Shown here: in pieces, positions 42,057-51,229 of the stretch
Position numbering within the stretch: the stretch's first letter is position 1
Layout of the letters: every line of letters begins with the position of its first letter
DNA from: Candidatus Bathyarchaeota archaeon
Lineage (GTDB): Archaea; Thermoproteota; Bathyarchaeia; TCS64
Direction of reading: 5' to 3'
Length of the DNA: 64,000 bases
Assembly: GCA_030739585.1 (NCBI GenBank)
Contig: JASLYX010000001.1
Span: 186,001-250,000, forward strand
Made by a program: the position numbers and the translations under genes
Notes under the pieces: model-generated
Database searches by the model: none
Told to the model about the DNA's origin: nothing
What the model saw: only the letters and a program-made list of their open reading frames with translations

Positions 42057-42183
42057 TGCGAAAAACGATAGTTTACCGCGGACATAGATTTTTCTAGAGT
42101 CAATGGGGCCAGGGCTTATCAGCCATGGAGAGATGGCGATGTCCTAGACCGAGAATTTCTCAGTTTATTATTACATTTCACGC

Positions 42184-42190
42184 ACGCGCG
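42184..42190. repeat. CG-alternating block ACGCGCG
   Basis: A short alternating block in the 195-bp spacer between the convergent carboxyltransferase and GPN genes; no other signal seen there. Confidence 0.3.
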
Positions 42191-42251
42191 AAAATACAGA
42201 ATTTGAGTCTTCTGGGAGGATATCTATCGGAAATTCGCTTTGAAAAGCAAG

Positions 42252-43010
42252 TCATGTTGTGAATGGTTCCCCAGCCATGAAGACCCGTGTCATCTCAGAG
42301 TAGAGCCTAGTGAACCCTAGGTTGCCCCTAGTGGAGACCGGTATGGGGTTGAACTCGACCCCGAGTCTATTGATAATCTCTATCATGTCCTGACTCATAA
42401 GCCTGTTCATTCCGGTGAGCCGATTATCGATGGCTGTCTCCAGGAGCATCGGGTCCTCCCCCCACGCCTCTAACTCCTCGAGCTCCTCACCAAGGAGGTC
42501 AGCCTTGGAGAGGACGGAGATCTGGGGCAGTTGAAACCGGGTGTTAATGGCAGAGGCTAGGAACATGCTCATCACGTAGTTCAGTGGGTCTCGGCTGAAC
42601 CCTGCGTCGATGAGGTAGATCATTCCCTTCCCCTCGTCGCTGATCTCTTCGGCGATCCGGGCCCCTACATCCCTGAATGCGAACATTTCCATCTGTCCCG
42701 GGGTGTCCAGGATCGCAATATCGGGTCCAAAGTCGTCGAGGTCCGAGGAGAGCTGATCTACGATCTCCAGCATCATTTCCGAGGCTAGCATTAGTCCCCC
42801 GTTGGGGCCCAGACAGTATTCCTCCATTAGGCTTTCAACCCGGATATAGTCCCGGACATTGACGTTCGCAGAGTAGGGGAGGGATATTGCCCCGGGATCG
42901 AGGTTTACCGCCATCGCGTTCTCCCCTTGGAACTCGAGCCATCGGGTGAAGACCCCTGTAAGCTCCGATTTCCCGGAGCCGGCGGTCCCTAAGACGAATA
43001 AAAGATACAT
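42252..43010 (-). CDS. GPN-loop GTPase
   Basis: 252 residues. The P-loop is GTAGSGKSELT, the GPN signature is GPNGGL, the switch II is ILDTPGQMEMF, and the base motif is SKAD. Eukaryotic members help import and assemble RNA polymerase; archaeal ones form homodimers and are linked to the transcription machinery. It is the last gene of a leftward run after rimI and ino1, with a 15-bp gap. Confidence 0.92.
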   Translation of the reverse strand: MYLLFVLGTAGSGKSELTGVFTRWLEFQGENAMAVNLDPGAISLPYSANVNVRDYIRVESLMEEYCLGPNGGLMLASEMMLEIVDQLSSDLDDFGPDIAILDTPGQMEMFAFRDVGARIAEEISDEGKGMIYLIDAGFSRDPLNYVMSMFLASAINTRFQLPQISVLSKADLLGEELEELEAWGEDPMLLETAIDNRLTGMNRLMSQDMIEIINRLGVEFNPIPVSTRGNLGFTRLYSEMTRVFMAGEPFTT

Positions 43011-43025
43011 GGTATCACACGCACA

Positions 43026-44069
43026 CTATTTTGCAAAGTCCCTGAAAATCCTGTAGGCCTCGGTGAGCCCCTTTCTCTTTTGGGGGCGCTTAAAGCCGTA
43101 GGCGCAGATGGGGCTTATCGGACCGGATAGACCTTTATCCGAGGCGATCTTAAGCCCCCTTACTACGTCCAGAAGGATGGCCCCCGCATTAGGGGCATCC
43201 ACAGTGTTGAGCTTCACATCCATTGAGAATGGGGTGCCTCCAAAATAGCTCCCCTTGAACCAGAAAAAGCTCTCCCGCTTGTTACCAAGAAAGTCAACAT
43301 AGTCGGTGGAGCCAGAGACTAGGGGAAAGTCATAGGGGACGCTTCCCCCGACGGCAGTTGTCTTGATGCCTCGTTTGAGTCTCCGAGTTTTCCATAGGGT
43401 ATTCACCGACTCGGCTCCGCCCCCGACATCGAGTTGATAGCTCTCGTCAATTGTAGCGCCTCTGGAGTGAAGGAACTCCAAAAGCGCGATATGGGTAACA
43501 GTTGCACCAATTTGGTCTAGGAGGTCATCACCCGCGATGGGGATCTCCGCTTCTACGAATCTCTTTACCATCTCATCATCATTAACTATTGGGGAGGGCG
43601 CGGCGTTTAGGAAGGCGCATTCCGCCTCTAGGGCTGCCTCGGCGTATTGCCTAGATGCTTTCAGGGCACTCCCGGAGATAAGATTCACTAGGACGTTGGC
43701 CCCGCTCTCCCTAAGTACACCCGCGACGTCTACGGGATCCTTGCTGTACGAAGGGTCTAGTAGGCCTTCCCCGCTGTTTTCAAGGCTGTCCGCAATGATC
43801 CCCATCTGGACCACGATGCCTAAACACTTTATCTTTGTGATCTGGGGGGTCTTGTTGGGGTCACTCATGATGGCATCTGCAAGGTCTAGCCCCACTTTCC
43901 TCCTGTCGATGTCAAAGGCCGCCACGAGCTCAATGTCGTTGACTGTATAACCTCCCAATGTCTTGTGGAGAAGCCCCTGCGCCTCCCCGTTGTTGTAGTG
44001 ATGAATTCCTTGGACGAGGGCCGAGCAGCAGTTGCCCACTCCTGCTAGGGCTACCTTGATCTTTGTCAT
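43026..44069 (-). CDS. Myo-inositol-1-phosphate synthase
   Basis: Converts glucose-6-phosphate to inositol-1-phosphate for archaeal inositol phospholipids. 347 residues. The NAD motif GVGNCCSALVQG is at the N-terminus. Active-site lysines and the family motif SGSTDYVDF with the following KGSYFGGTPFSMDVKL are present, and NAPNAGAI is seen as DAPNAGAI. Located between rimI and the GPN GTPase on the same strand. Confidence 0.93.
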   Translation of the reverse strand: MTKIKVALAGVGNCCSALVQGIHHYNNGEAQGLLHKTLGGYTVNDIELVAAFDIDRRKVGLDLADAIMSDPNKTPQITKIKCLGIVVQMGIIADSLENSGEGLLDPSYSKDPVDVAGVLRESGANVLVNLISGSALKASRQYAEAALEAECAFLNAAPSPIVNDDEMVKRFVEAEIPIAGDDLLDQIGATVTHIALLEFLHSRGATIDESYQLDVGGGAESVNTLWKTRRLKRGIKTTAVGGSVPYDFPLVSGSTDYVDFLGNKRESFFWFKGSYFGGTPFSMDVKLNTVDAPNAGAILLDVVRGLKIASDKGLSGPISPICAYGFKRPQKRKGLTEAYRIFRDFAK

Positions 44070-44126
44070 TTAAGATCTCCTTCTTGAGTATGATATGGGG
44101 AGGACTCGAATATTTAACGGAGGTGC

Positions 44127-44657
44127 TTATCCGATGGCCCTGCTGAAGGTCTTACACATTACGATGGCGTCCTCGTTTGGGTAGTACGCCTTGACGCGCC
44201 TGATTTTACTAAAGCCCAGGCTACTGTAGAAGCCTTGGGCGCCGAAGTTGGATTCCCTAACCTCAAGGGTGACTTGTGTTACCTCGGCCTCTTGGAACCT
44301 AGCCTCGATTTCAGCCATGAGCTTGGTCCCAACCCCCCTCCTTCTTCTCCTTGGATTCACAGCGATATTGAGAATGTGTCCCATCTTTGACATGTATCTC
44401 CGGCCACTGAACATCTTCTCTCGGAGCTCTCCAACCACATATCCCAGCAGCCCCTCAGAATCCTCTGCGACAAGGAAGAGCTCTGGGGCCTTTCCGTGAT
44501 TGTAAGTGAAGAAGGTGTTGGGCCAGGCATCAGTAAAGGAGACCGTCTCGATTTTGGCGGTCTCGAGGAGATCGTTCTCAGTAAATTGCCTGAGCTTTAA
44601 AGACAAATCGATCACTGTTTTAGGGTCTTGGTGCCGCCTTAAGACTTCTGAGGGCAT
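44127..44657 (-). CDS. GNAT N-acetyltransferase, RimI/Ard1-like
   Basis: 176 residues. The acetyl-CoA loop reads NPRRRRRGVGTKLM, between LNIAV and the helix. LEVRESNFGAQGFYSSLGF is typical of RimI/Ard1-type N-terminal acetyltransferases. A 25-residue N-terminal extension precedes the domain. It lies 57 bp upstream of ino1 on the same strand and is likely part of that transcript. Confidence 0.88.
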   Translation of the reverse strand: MPSEVLRRHQDPKTVIDLSLKLRQFTENDLLETAKIETVSFTDAWPNTFFTYNHGKAPELFLVAEDSEGLLGYVVGELREKMFSGRRYMSKMGHILNIAVNPRRRRRGVGTKLMAEIEARFQEAEVTQVTLEVRESNFGAQGFYSSLGFSKIRRVKAYYPNEDAIVMCKTFSRAIG

Positions 44658-44812
44658 TTAGCTATTTCGCGGAGCCCCTGATGATGGGGAACTAAGATCT
44701 CATCGGAATAGTCGATCATACTCTCTTTGAGGAGGGGGAGATCGCTTGGGTTAAAATTCACAAGGTAGTCCAAGATAGATGGCGGTGTGAAGCACGCGAA
44801 GCTGTCGCTCAC
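44639..44812 (-). pseudogene. Unrecognised remnant overlapping the RimI-like start
   Basis: From a GTG at 44812 the frame gives 57 residues (SDSFACFTPPSILDYLV, LPLLKESMIDYSDEILVPHH) and stops inside the first codons of the acetyltransferase. The frame stays open with plausible sequence (HEIYWTAQ) upstream to a TAA. It may be the C-terminal end of a lost gene. No family recognised. Confidence 0.35.
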
Positions 44813-45075
44813 CTGAGCTGTCCAATAGATTTCATGTTGGAGGCGTTAGCGTCATCAAAGGTGCCATAGTGACAGATGAATATATAATCGGACTTTTTCA
44901 TATTCATATTATTTCCGTTGAATCCATTATTGAGACGGACGAGGTGCTATCCGATAAAAGTTGAGGTTAATGCTTGGTTTCTCCTGAATTTTGATGGTCA
45001 TTCCAGGATGAATCTCAACCATTGCCTCAATCAGCTTATCTTCTTATAGATGAAGAGTTTTTTCTGATAGTGAGA
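44813..45075. other. Divergent spacer before the UPF0104-type gene
   Basis: No gene supported. tgaatatataatcgg (about 44877-44891) is a good TATA candidate but is far from the gene. Several short repeats of cattattga-like sequence are present without clear pattern. Confidence 0.35.
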
Positions 45076-46110
45076 ATGAGGGCACTGAAGAGCCGACGGT
45101 GGCTACTCCTCACGTCCATAGGACTGATCCTCTTTGCAGCCTATCTTGCCTATACCAACCCGTTCCAGGTTCTTATGGAGGTGGGGCGCTTCGATGTCTG
45201 GGCCTTCACACTCGCCCTCGGAATTAACTACTTAGGGATGTTTTTCCTCGCGGCATCCTGGTACCTTGTGCTCCGGGTCTTGGGGGTAGGGGTGGGGCTC
45301 TGGGAGGCGGTGCAGGCGATGTTTTTGAGCCTCTTTGTGGTCTGGTTGATACCTATCCCTGTAGGTACCGAGGTCATTCGAGCCTATATGGTCAAGGACA
45401 AGGAGAACTCTGATTTTGGGAAGGCCATCACCTCAGTAGTGGTTCACAAGGCCTATTACAACATCAGCTTCGGACTCATCATCGCCTTTGCCTCCCTCAT
45501 GGTCACTATCTTCTGGAGGGGACCAATGCCCGTAAGTCCCGGCTTTATCGCTCTCGTTATCCTCTTCGCCCTAAGTTCCAGCATAATATACGGCCTCTTT
45601 CTTAGCCCCATAACTCTGTTGACGTTCTACAGGAGGAGCCCGGCCTGGCTTAAGAGGAACCTCTTCGACAGGCTCGTAGATAATAGTCATGATGAAGAAG
45701 GGTTTCCATCCGTTGTGAGGGAGATCGAATCTGCCATAGGGATTTTGAAGAGAAATCCTCTCCAAAACTTTTTGTCGATCCTTATGGTAGCGTTCCACTG
45801 GAGCACCGGGGCGATAACTGCCTATCTTATTGCCCTGAGCCTGGGTTGGCCCATCGATTTCTGGGTTATCGTGCTTATATATGCCCTCATAGAGTTCATC
45901 CAGCAGCTAAATATATTCATCCCCGGGGGCCTAGGGATCATCGACGCGAGTCTCACTGGCGCCTTTGTAGTTCTTGGTGTTCCGCTGTCCATGGCCTCGG
46001 CAATCTCCCTCCTGACCCGTCTTGCTACTTATTGGCTGGAGCTGGTTTTGGCGGCTACAGTGAGCTTCCTTTATGGTTATCATGAGGGGTTGGGGGAGTA
46101 CCTCCGTTAG
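45076..46110 (+). CDS. UPF0104-type integral membrane protein (LPG synthase TM / AglD-like)
   Basis: About 344 residues with eight or more membrane segments. The pattern LGINYLGMFFLAASWYLVLR, WLIPIPVGTEVIRAYMV and FIPGGLGIIDASLTGAF is that of the PF03706 family (lysylphosphatidylglycerol synthase TM region), seen in archaeal glycosyltransferase-linked flippase-like proteins. The ATG at 45076 starts the first helix; a TTG at 45022 would add 18 residues and is possible. It may translocate or handle lipid-linked sugars. A small membrane protein gene follows. Confidence 0.82.
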   Translation: MRALKSRRWLLLTSIGLILFAAYLAYTNPFQVLMEVGRFDVWAFTLALGINYLGMFFLAASWYLVLRVLGVGVGLWEAVQAMFLSLFVVWLIPIPVGTEVIRAYMVKDKENSDFGKAITSVVVHKAYYNISFGLIIAFASLMVTIFWRGPMPVSPGFIALVILFALSSSIIYGLFLSPITLLTFYRRSPAWLKRNLFDRLVDNSHDEEGFPSVVREIESAIGILKRNPLQNFLSILMVAFHWSTGAITAYLIALSLGWPIDFWVIVLIYALIEFIQQLNIFIPGGLGIIDASLTGAFVVLGVPLSMASAISLLTRLATYWLELVLAATVSFLYGYHEGLGEYLR

Positions 46111-46194
46111 TTTCCTTAATTATGAATATCGCTAGAGATTGATTTATATACTCCCAGCAACTCCGATATCACTAGAGATATAGGTGAATTTATT

Positions 46195-46446
46195 ATGGAA
46201 TGGTACATCAACACACTTATCGCATTCTGCAGCTACCTTCTCGGCATGGCCTTTGCCGGGAGTTTCCTAGGCAGGAAGTGGATGGGGAGCGCTGACGTCT
46301 ACCTCCACAAGCTCTTCAAGAAAGAGGTGACCATGAGTAAGTACCTGGTTTGGAAGCACTTCTACTGTATAGACAACCCTCCAAAGCCCCGGAGCCTTAC
46401 GAAACCAGTCACCCTGAGCGAGTTTATCCTTGCTAAGCTTTTCTAA
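46195..46446 (+). CDS. Small membrane protein of unknown function
   Basis: 83 residues. The N-terminus is one hydrophobic segment (TLIAFCSYLLGMAFAGSFLG), followed by a basic soluble part with VWKHFYCIDNPPKP. No family recognised. ATG preceded by TATA-like ctagagatataggtg. It lies between the UPF0104-type gene and the Gfo/Idh/MocA gene on the same strand. Confidence 0.6.
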   Translation: MEWYINTLIAFCSYLLGMAFAGSFLGRKWMGSADVYLHKLFKKEVTMSKYLVWKHFYCIDNPPKPRSLTKPVTLSEFILAKLF

Positions 46447-46501
46447 CCTCAGAGACGGCTCTGGAAGACTAATAAACTTCAACCAGCACCAATGAGTTGG
46501 T

Positions 46502-47509
46502 ATGCTCCGGCTGGGTATCATCGGCTGCGGGAAAGTAACCACCATGTTCCACCTCAAATCTATCAAGGAGGTGGAGGATGTCACAGTAACGGCTGTCGCA
46601 GACTTAAACCAGAAGCGAATGGAGAACGTCCGCGGGAAGGCGGGTGCCTTGAAGGGTTACACCTCTCCTGAGGAGCTTCTGACAGACCCCGATGTAGAGG
46701 TCGTCGCCATTAACACCCCGCCCCGATTCCACGAGACCCTAGTCCTTAAAGCTATTGAGGCCGGAAAACACGCCCTGTGTGAGAAGCCATTGGCCCAGAC
46801 CCTAGAGGGCTGCAAGAGGATTGGCGAGGCCCAGACTAATACGGGACTGGTGGTTCTCCCAGTTCACAACTACGCTTTTACACCCTGCCTCATCACAGCC
46901 AGGGAGCTGATCGAGAAAGGAGAGATAGGAGCCCTCCAAGAGATCGACGTCAAGTTTGACAACAACCTTTGGAGCTATGGATCCAAGACTGATTTCAGGA
47001 CCAAAGTAGCCTATGGCCTCGTAGAGGATATACTCCCCCACGCCCTCTCAGTGGTCCAAGTGCTCTCAGACCCCGTTTCTGAAGTTGCCGAGGCCGAGGG
47101 CTATATGAGGAGATACCAGGTCCTGGACAACATCAGGCTCATTATGGCAACCGGAAGCGGCGTCACGGTCCGGGGGGAGATGAACTGGACCAGCCTCATC
47201 CCAGGCTTTAAGGTTAAGGTCTCAGGGGATGAAGGTACCATCCAAATCGACCTCATGAAAGCCCCTCAAGGGGGGACCTTAAAAACCGAAAGAGGAAGCA
47301 AACGTATAGGCGGGATGAACTTAGGTCAGTACCTTGACCTCATCCTACTCAAGCACCCCGCCTTTGTGGGTCAATACGAGCATCTGGTTTCCACCGTCAG
47401 GGGTGATGCGGAGCCCTTGTTCACCGTGGATGACGAGATCCTGATGATGGGTGTCCTCGAGGACGTCGTCAGGATCCTATCCAATGATGAAAAGGGGGAG
47501 AAAAAGTGA
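46502..47509 (+). CDS. Gfo/Idh/MocA-family oxidoreductase
   Basis: 335 residues. NAD(P) fold with GIIGCGKVTTMFHLKS, then the conserved CEKPLAQT (lysine for the sugar C-H) and HDxxH-like DILPHALSVV. Members oxidise or reduce sugars, inositols or their derivatives. The end overlaps the DUF362 gene as GTGA, so the two are translated together. Substrate unknown. Confidence 0.88.
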   Translation: MLRLGIIGCGKVTTMFHLKSIKEVEDVTVTAVADLNQKRMENVRGKAGALKGYTSPEELLTDPDVEVVAINTPPRFHETLVLKAIEAGKHALCEKPLAQTLEGCKRIGEAQTNTGLVVLPVHNYAFTPCLITARELIEKGEIGALQEIDVKFDNNLWSYGSKTDFRTKVAYGLVEDILPHALSVVQVLSDPVSEVAEAEGYMRRYQVLDNIRLIMATGSGVTVRGEMNWTSLIPGFKVKVSGDEGTIQIDLMKAPQGGTLKTERGSKRIGGMNLGQYLDLILLKHPAFVGQYEHLVSTVRGDAEPLFTVDDEILMMGVLEDVVRILSNDEKGEKK

Positions 47510-48378
47510 TCCGCGAAAGGGTCTCTCTCGTCGAGGCGGGAGACGATATCCAGAAGGCTGTGACAAGATCTATTGATCTAATAGGCGGACTGGGGCTCAA
47601 GGGCGGCGAACGGGTTGTTGTCAAGCCCAACCTTTGCAACGCTAAGAACCCCTACGGAATGGTGACAACCGACTTCGCCATTCTGGAGGCAGTCCTCTGT
47701 CTCGTTAGAAAGGAAACTGATAACATCACCGTGGTAGAGTCTGACAACATCTCCGATACCGCGGATAATCGGGCAGCCAGATCGGGGCTCCTGGATAAGC
47801 TGGATGATCTCAGTATCAGCTTCATGAACCTCACCCGGGACGATCACGAGGTCCATGAGGTCGCGGGTAAAAAGCTCCGGCTCCCCCGGACTGTTCTTGA
47901 CGCTGATTATTTTGTGAACCTCCCAAAGATCAAGACCGAGGGCCACGTCTCAGTTACCCTCAGCATAAAGAACCTTTTTGGGGTCCTTCAGAGGAGGAAG
48001 AAGAGCGTGCTCCACAGAAGGCTTAACGAGATCCTCCCATACCTTGCCAAGACCGTGAGGCATGACCTCATTGTTGTTGACGGTCTCGTAGCGATGGAGG
48101 GCAACGGGCCTATCATCGGGACACCCAGAGAGATGGGAATTGTTATTGCGGGGCGAAATCCTGTATCGGTGGACGCCTTCTGCGCGCGGTTGATGTGTTT
48201 TGATCCCTATGAGATCCTCCACATTATAAAATCTCATGAGATGGGGCTGGGTGAATTGGATCCAGAAGTTCTAGGGGACAGCTGGCAGAGATTTGTTTGC
48301 GAGTTCGATAGGCCCTACTCGTTGAAGGCCTCTTTGAAGTCTATTGGGTCCATCAAGAAAGTCTACTTCCCGGGATAA
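47506..48378 (+). CDS. DUF362 protein, copy 1
   Basis: 290 residues of the DUF362 family, whose role is unsettled; many members carry iron-sulfur motifs. VVVKPNLCNAKNP, the LPKIKTEGHVSVTLSIKNLFG block and AGRNPVSVDAFCARLM are family markers. This copy lacks an added ferredoxin domain. The GTG start is in the stop of the Gfo/Idh/MocA gene. Co-translation suggests a shared pathway. A related protein is encoded at 53179. Confidence 0.85.
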   Translation: MIRERVSLVEAGDDIQKAVTRSIDLIGGLGLKGGERVVVKPNLCNAKNPYGMVTTDFAILEAVLCLVRKETDNITVVESDNISDTADNRAARSGLLDKLDDLSISFMNLTRDDHEVHEVAGKKLRLPRTVLDADYFVNLPKIKTEGHVSVTLSIKNLFGVLQRRKKSVLHRRLNEILPYLAKTVRHDLIVVDGLVAMEGNGPIIGTPREMGIVIAGRNPVSVDAFCARLMCFDPYEILHIIKSHEMGLGELDPEVLGDSWQRFVCEFDRPYSLKASLKSIGSIKKVYFPG

Positions 48379-48459
48379 ACCACCACGCGCTTAAAAAATA
48401 CCGGAGACGTTGAAAGGCTTAGTCTCAACTGAAGAACCTGAGCTTCTACGTTATGGATA

Positions 48460-48600
48460 AGCCGCCTATGTTTTCTATAGGCCTCACAAAGTAGAACGAG
48501 ATTGCGGAGTATGGCGGACACCGAGAATACGTTGAACGCGAACTTGTAGCTGTCGTATAGTTAAATATGTAGCCGGCAAATATGGGACCTACTTGCTTTG
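48460..48600 (-). pseudogene. Remnant of an MFS transporter C-terminus
   Basis: Three short leftward pieces in different frames read VGPIFAGYIFNY, then SYKFAFNVFSVSAIL, then ISFYFVRPIENIG. Together they follow the last two helices of an MFS protein (GPxxAGYxxD, xFxVxAxL, FxxRPI). Two frameshifts within 50 codons show a dead gene. The remainder is lost. Confidence 0.45.
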
Positions 48601-48780
48601 TGCAAAATAGGAATTAAGTGAAATTTTCAAATACTCGATTATCTTCTCACACGCTATTTCCAGAATGAAAGTAATCTATGGCAAACTGATCTTACTCAAC
48701 GGACTACTAACAAAGATCTGTGTAGGAACTGGCACTAAACTCCAACTTTTCTATATTTAGACCGGGAAAAGCTCCAAGCT

Positions 48781-49020
48781 TCAACCATCATATCTCTGGG
48801 GTTGTCCAAGAACTTCAGTCCGTAACCCATCATAAGCAACTAACGAAACACAAACATCCTGACGAGGAGAAGCGCCACGTAATATCAAATCAACGTCTTC
48901 AGGAGAAGGAACCTTTTCCCGTTTAGATTCGGTACGACCGATCTTTATTCTATGTCGAAGATCTACGTCATTGTAAGATAGCCATCTACGAACACGGCCA
49001 CGCCAATCACAGGAGTGACA
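48781..49020 (-). pseudogene. Remnant of an archaeal tyrosine recombinase (integrase)
   Basis: A leftward frame reads RWLSYNDVDLRHRIKIG, then EKVPSPEDVDLILRGASPRQ, then DVCVSLVAYDGLRTEVLGQ, and stops at TGA 48781-48783. The ASPRxxVxxSxxAxxGLRxEVLG pattern is the start of the catalytic domain with the first active-site Arg in GLR. The other active-site residues are missing. CGT and GTT codons dominate, unlike neighbouring genes, so it probably came with a mobile element. It lies between the DUF362 gene and the TIGR00300 gene, next to the MFS relic. Confidence 0.6.
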
Positions 49021-49118
49021 ACTATAGCAGCACCGCCTACTGGTACCAGACAGAGCCCCACAAGCCCCTACAGAAGCTCCTTCCCGTCAAGGAAAGGATT
49101 CTGAGGGAGAACAACTCC

Positions 49119-50363
49119 CTAAGCGGGGGCTTGGCTTTTCTCGAGGGCCTCCACAAGGAGGGAAAGGAAGGGGCCCACGTCGGTCACCACGCCGATTGCC
49201 TGGCTTGTACCCCGGTCGCTGAGCTTGGTCACCACTGCGGGGTTGATGTCCACGCAGGCGATCTTGACCCGGGAGCTCAGCATGTTCCCCACAGCGATGC
49301 TGTGGAGCGTCGAGGCTAGCATCACGACATAGTCGGCGTCCCTTACTAGCTCCCTGTACAGGCTCTGGGCCTCCACGGAGCTCTGGATCACCTCGGGGAT
49401 GGGACCGTCGTCCCTTATGGAGCTGGCCAGCGCAAAGGGAATATTGTTCACGATAAGCTGATAGAAGATGCCCTTGTCAAGCTTCCCCTTCTCTACCATG
49501 AGCTTCATGGAGCCCGCCTTCATCACTTCGTTGATCGCTGCGATATGGTTCCTGGACTCCCTCCTACCGGAGACACGACCCAGCTCAACACCGAGGCTCG
49601 TGCCAAAAAGGGCACACTCCACGTCGTGGACAGCCAAAGCGTTCCCCGCGAGGATGGCATCGACGTAGCCCATCTGGATCATCTTCGCGAGAGCAGGCGA
49701 GGCTCCAGTGTGGACCACTGCGGGTCCCGCTACCACGACGATCTTGCCGCCTCTCTCAGAGGTCCTGCGGAGGTCTTCGGCGATGTTCTTGATTATCAGG
49801 GTGGAGGGTTTCTCGGAGGATGCATCGCTGGTCATGAACTCGAATATACCCATGCCCTCCCGGGGTCGCTCAGGGAGCCTTATTCGGATGCCCCGCTCCC
49901 CAGTCACCACAAGATCCCCCTTCTCAACCAGCCTGATAGGCTTACACCGGACCCTTCCAGTAATGGGATCCACGACTATTTGCTTGTCCATCATGAGTTC
50001 CTCAACCTCTACCCAGCGACCGCCTATGTAGACAGAGGTGGAGTGATGGGTGGTGGAGTAGAAGTCGTCGGGGAGCACCATGTCCCGGGGCGCTGGGGAG
50101 TAGCTTACCTCAAGGGTCTCAGGAACCGTGGCCCCGAAGCGGAAGACATTACTCAGTATCGAATCCAGATGCTCCTGACTCTCCCCATAGACATCGATCC
50201 GGGCGTAGCTTTGATCCTCCTTCCGCTTCCCCACGTTGAACTCAAGGATCTCGAAGGATCCCTGGAGGTCCATGATGGCGTCCAGTATCTTTGTCAGAAT
50301 CATGGAGTCGATGAGATGTCCCTCAACCTCGATCAACTGGGAGAACGCATCAGTAATACCCAA
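49119..50363 (-). CDS. TIGR00300-family enzyme (archaeal ornithine cyclodeaminase type)
   Basis: 414 residues. The N-terminal ACT-like domain (LIEVEGHLIDSMILTKILD) and the middle/C-terminal Rossmann-type part (AGNALAVHDVECALFGTSLG, then VKIACVDINPAVVTKLSDRG) match the LOR/SDH-like TIGR00300 family. A methanogen member has been reported to convert ornithine to proline. It is full length. The start is ATG at 50363. It is a single gene. Confidence 0.82.
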   Translation of the reverse strand: MGITDAFSQLIEVEGHLIDSMILTKILDAIMDLQGSFEILEFNVGKRKEDQSYARIDVYGESQEHLDSILSNVFRFGATVPETLEVSYSPAPRDMVLPDDFYSTTHHSTSVYIGGRWVEVEELMMDKQIVVDPITGRVRCKPIRLVEKGDLVVTGERGIRIRLPERPREGMGIFEFMTSDASSEKPSTLIIKNIAEDLRRTSERGGKIVVVAGPAVVHTGASPALAKMIQMGYVDAILAGNALAVHDVECALFGTSLGVELGRVSGRRESRNHIAAINEVMKAGSMKLMVEKGKLDKGIFYQLIVNNIPFALASSIRDDGPIPEVIQSSVEAQSLYRELVRDADYVVMLASTLHSIAVGNMLSSRVKIACVDINPAVVTKLSDRGTSQAIGVVTDVGPFLSLLVEALEKSQAPA

Positions 50364-50488
50364 GAGTACCCCTTGTTCCGGTTTTCATCGCGAACCCTGT
50401 ATCCATCTGCAGGTTCATAAAGAATATCCACGGCAGAATCACATGTTCAAACGCGTGAATACATACAGCCAGGTGAAAATTGCGGTGA

Positions 50489-50770
50489 TCACGCTCGGGA
50501 ATATCGGATCGCCCGCATCCAGTAGATTTCCAAGGAGAAAAATGGGGAAAGCCCGAACAGGACTATCATGACCAACGCCAATCCCCGTACGACCTTCAGC
50601 ACACCACGCCGCCTGTCACCGGATTCGTAGAAGAACTCCCCAGCTCCGAGGGCGTGGAGGATAACGCTGATCAGGAGGACCCAGTATCCGTAGAACACCC
50701 CCAATCGGCTCCTTATTCCTCGGTCGCCTAGCATTGGTTCATCACCATGCGAGGAGAGCAAATAAGTCAT
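50489..50770 (-). CDS. Small membrane protein, unknown
   Basis: 93 residues with two hydrophobic segments (YGYWVLLISVILHALGAG and VRGLALVMIVLFGLSPFFS) separated by a charged loop (YESGDRRRG). A second ATG at 50734 is also possible. No family recognised. It lies between a long AT-rich spacer and the TIGR00300 gene. Confidence 0.5.
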   Translation of the reverse strand: MTYLLSSHGDEPMLGDRGIRSRLGVFYGYWVLLISVILHALGAGEFFYESGDRRRGVLKVVRGLALVMIVLFGLSPFFSLEIYWMRAIRYSRA

Positions 50771-51229
50771 TAACGACCGCAGGAAAAGACACAGATTTCA
50801 GACTATAAGATCATCCTTCAATATCTCCGGATTGTCTCAGTGATCAATTCTCCAAAATTTATGATTATTCTACTAAACAAGGGTCCTGCTCTATCCATGA
50901 AAACTATTCCTCAATAACTCTTGAACGGGAGGATAACTCGCCTAAACCTATTGATTCTATAGATCTTTCTGCCCATCAAAAATGGAGAACTTTACCTTCT
51001 AAGTTAATACGAATACTTCTCAAACTAACCCTATCAAACAAGCCGACATAATTTAAAAAACATGAAAAAATTTGGTTTTGAATCATTGTTAGTGTTTGCT
51101 AACCATCCCTAATTACACACTACTCTGAATTATTGGTAAACCAAGTCTCTCAATGAGGCGCGCGCGTGCTCACTGTAGGAAACGCGTATACAACTTTAAT
51201 GGAGTTAAATGTATCGCAGTCATAGCTCC
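50771..51229. other. AT-rich spacer
   Basis: No gene supported. GCGCGCGCG lies at 51158-51166, in sharp contrast with the surrounding AT-rich DNA. The rightward frame at 51153 overlaps the MFS gene's end and is rejected. Confidence 0.45.

Noticed and set aside
49545-50420. A 291-residue rightward open frame
   Set aside because: It is the antisense of the TIGR00300 gene, which has clear family motifs and a normal length.
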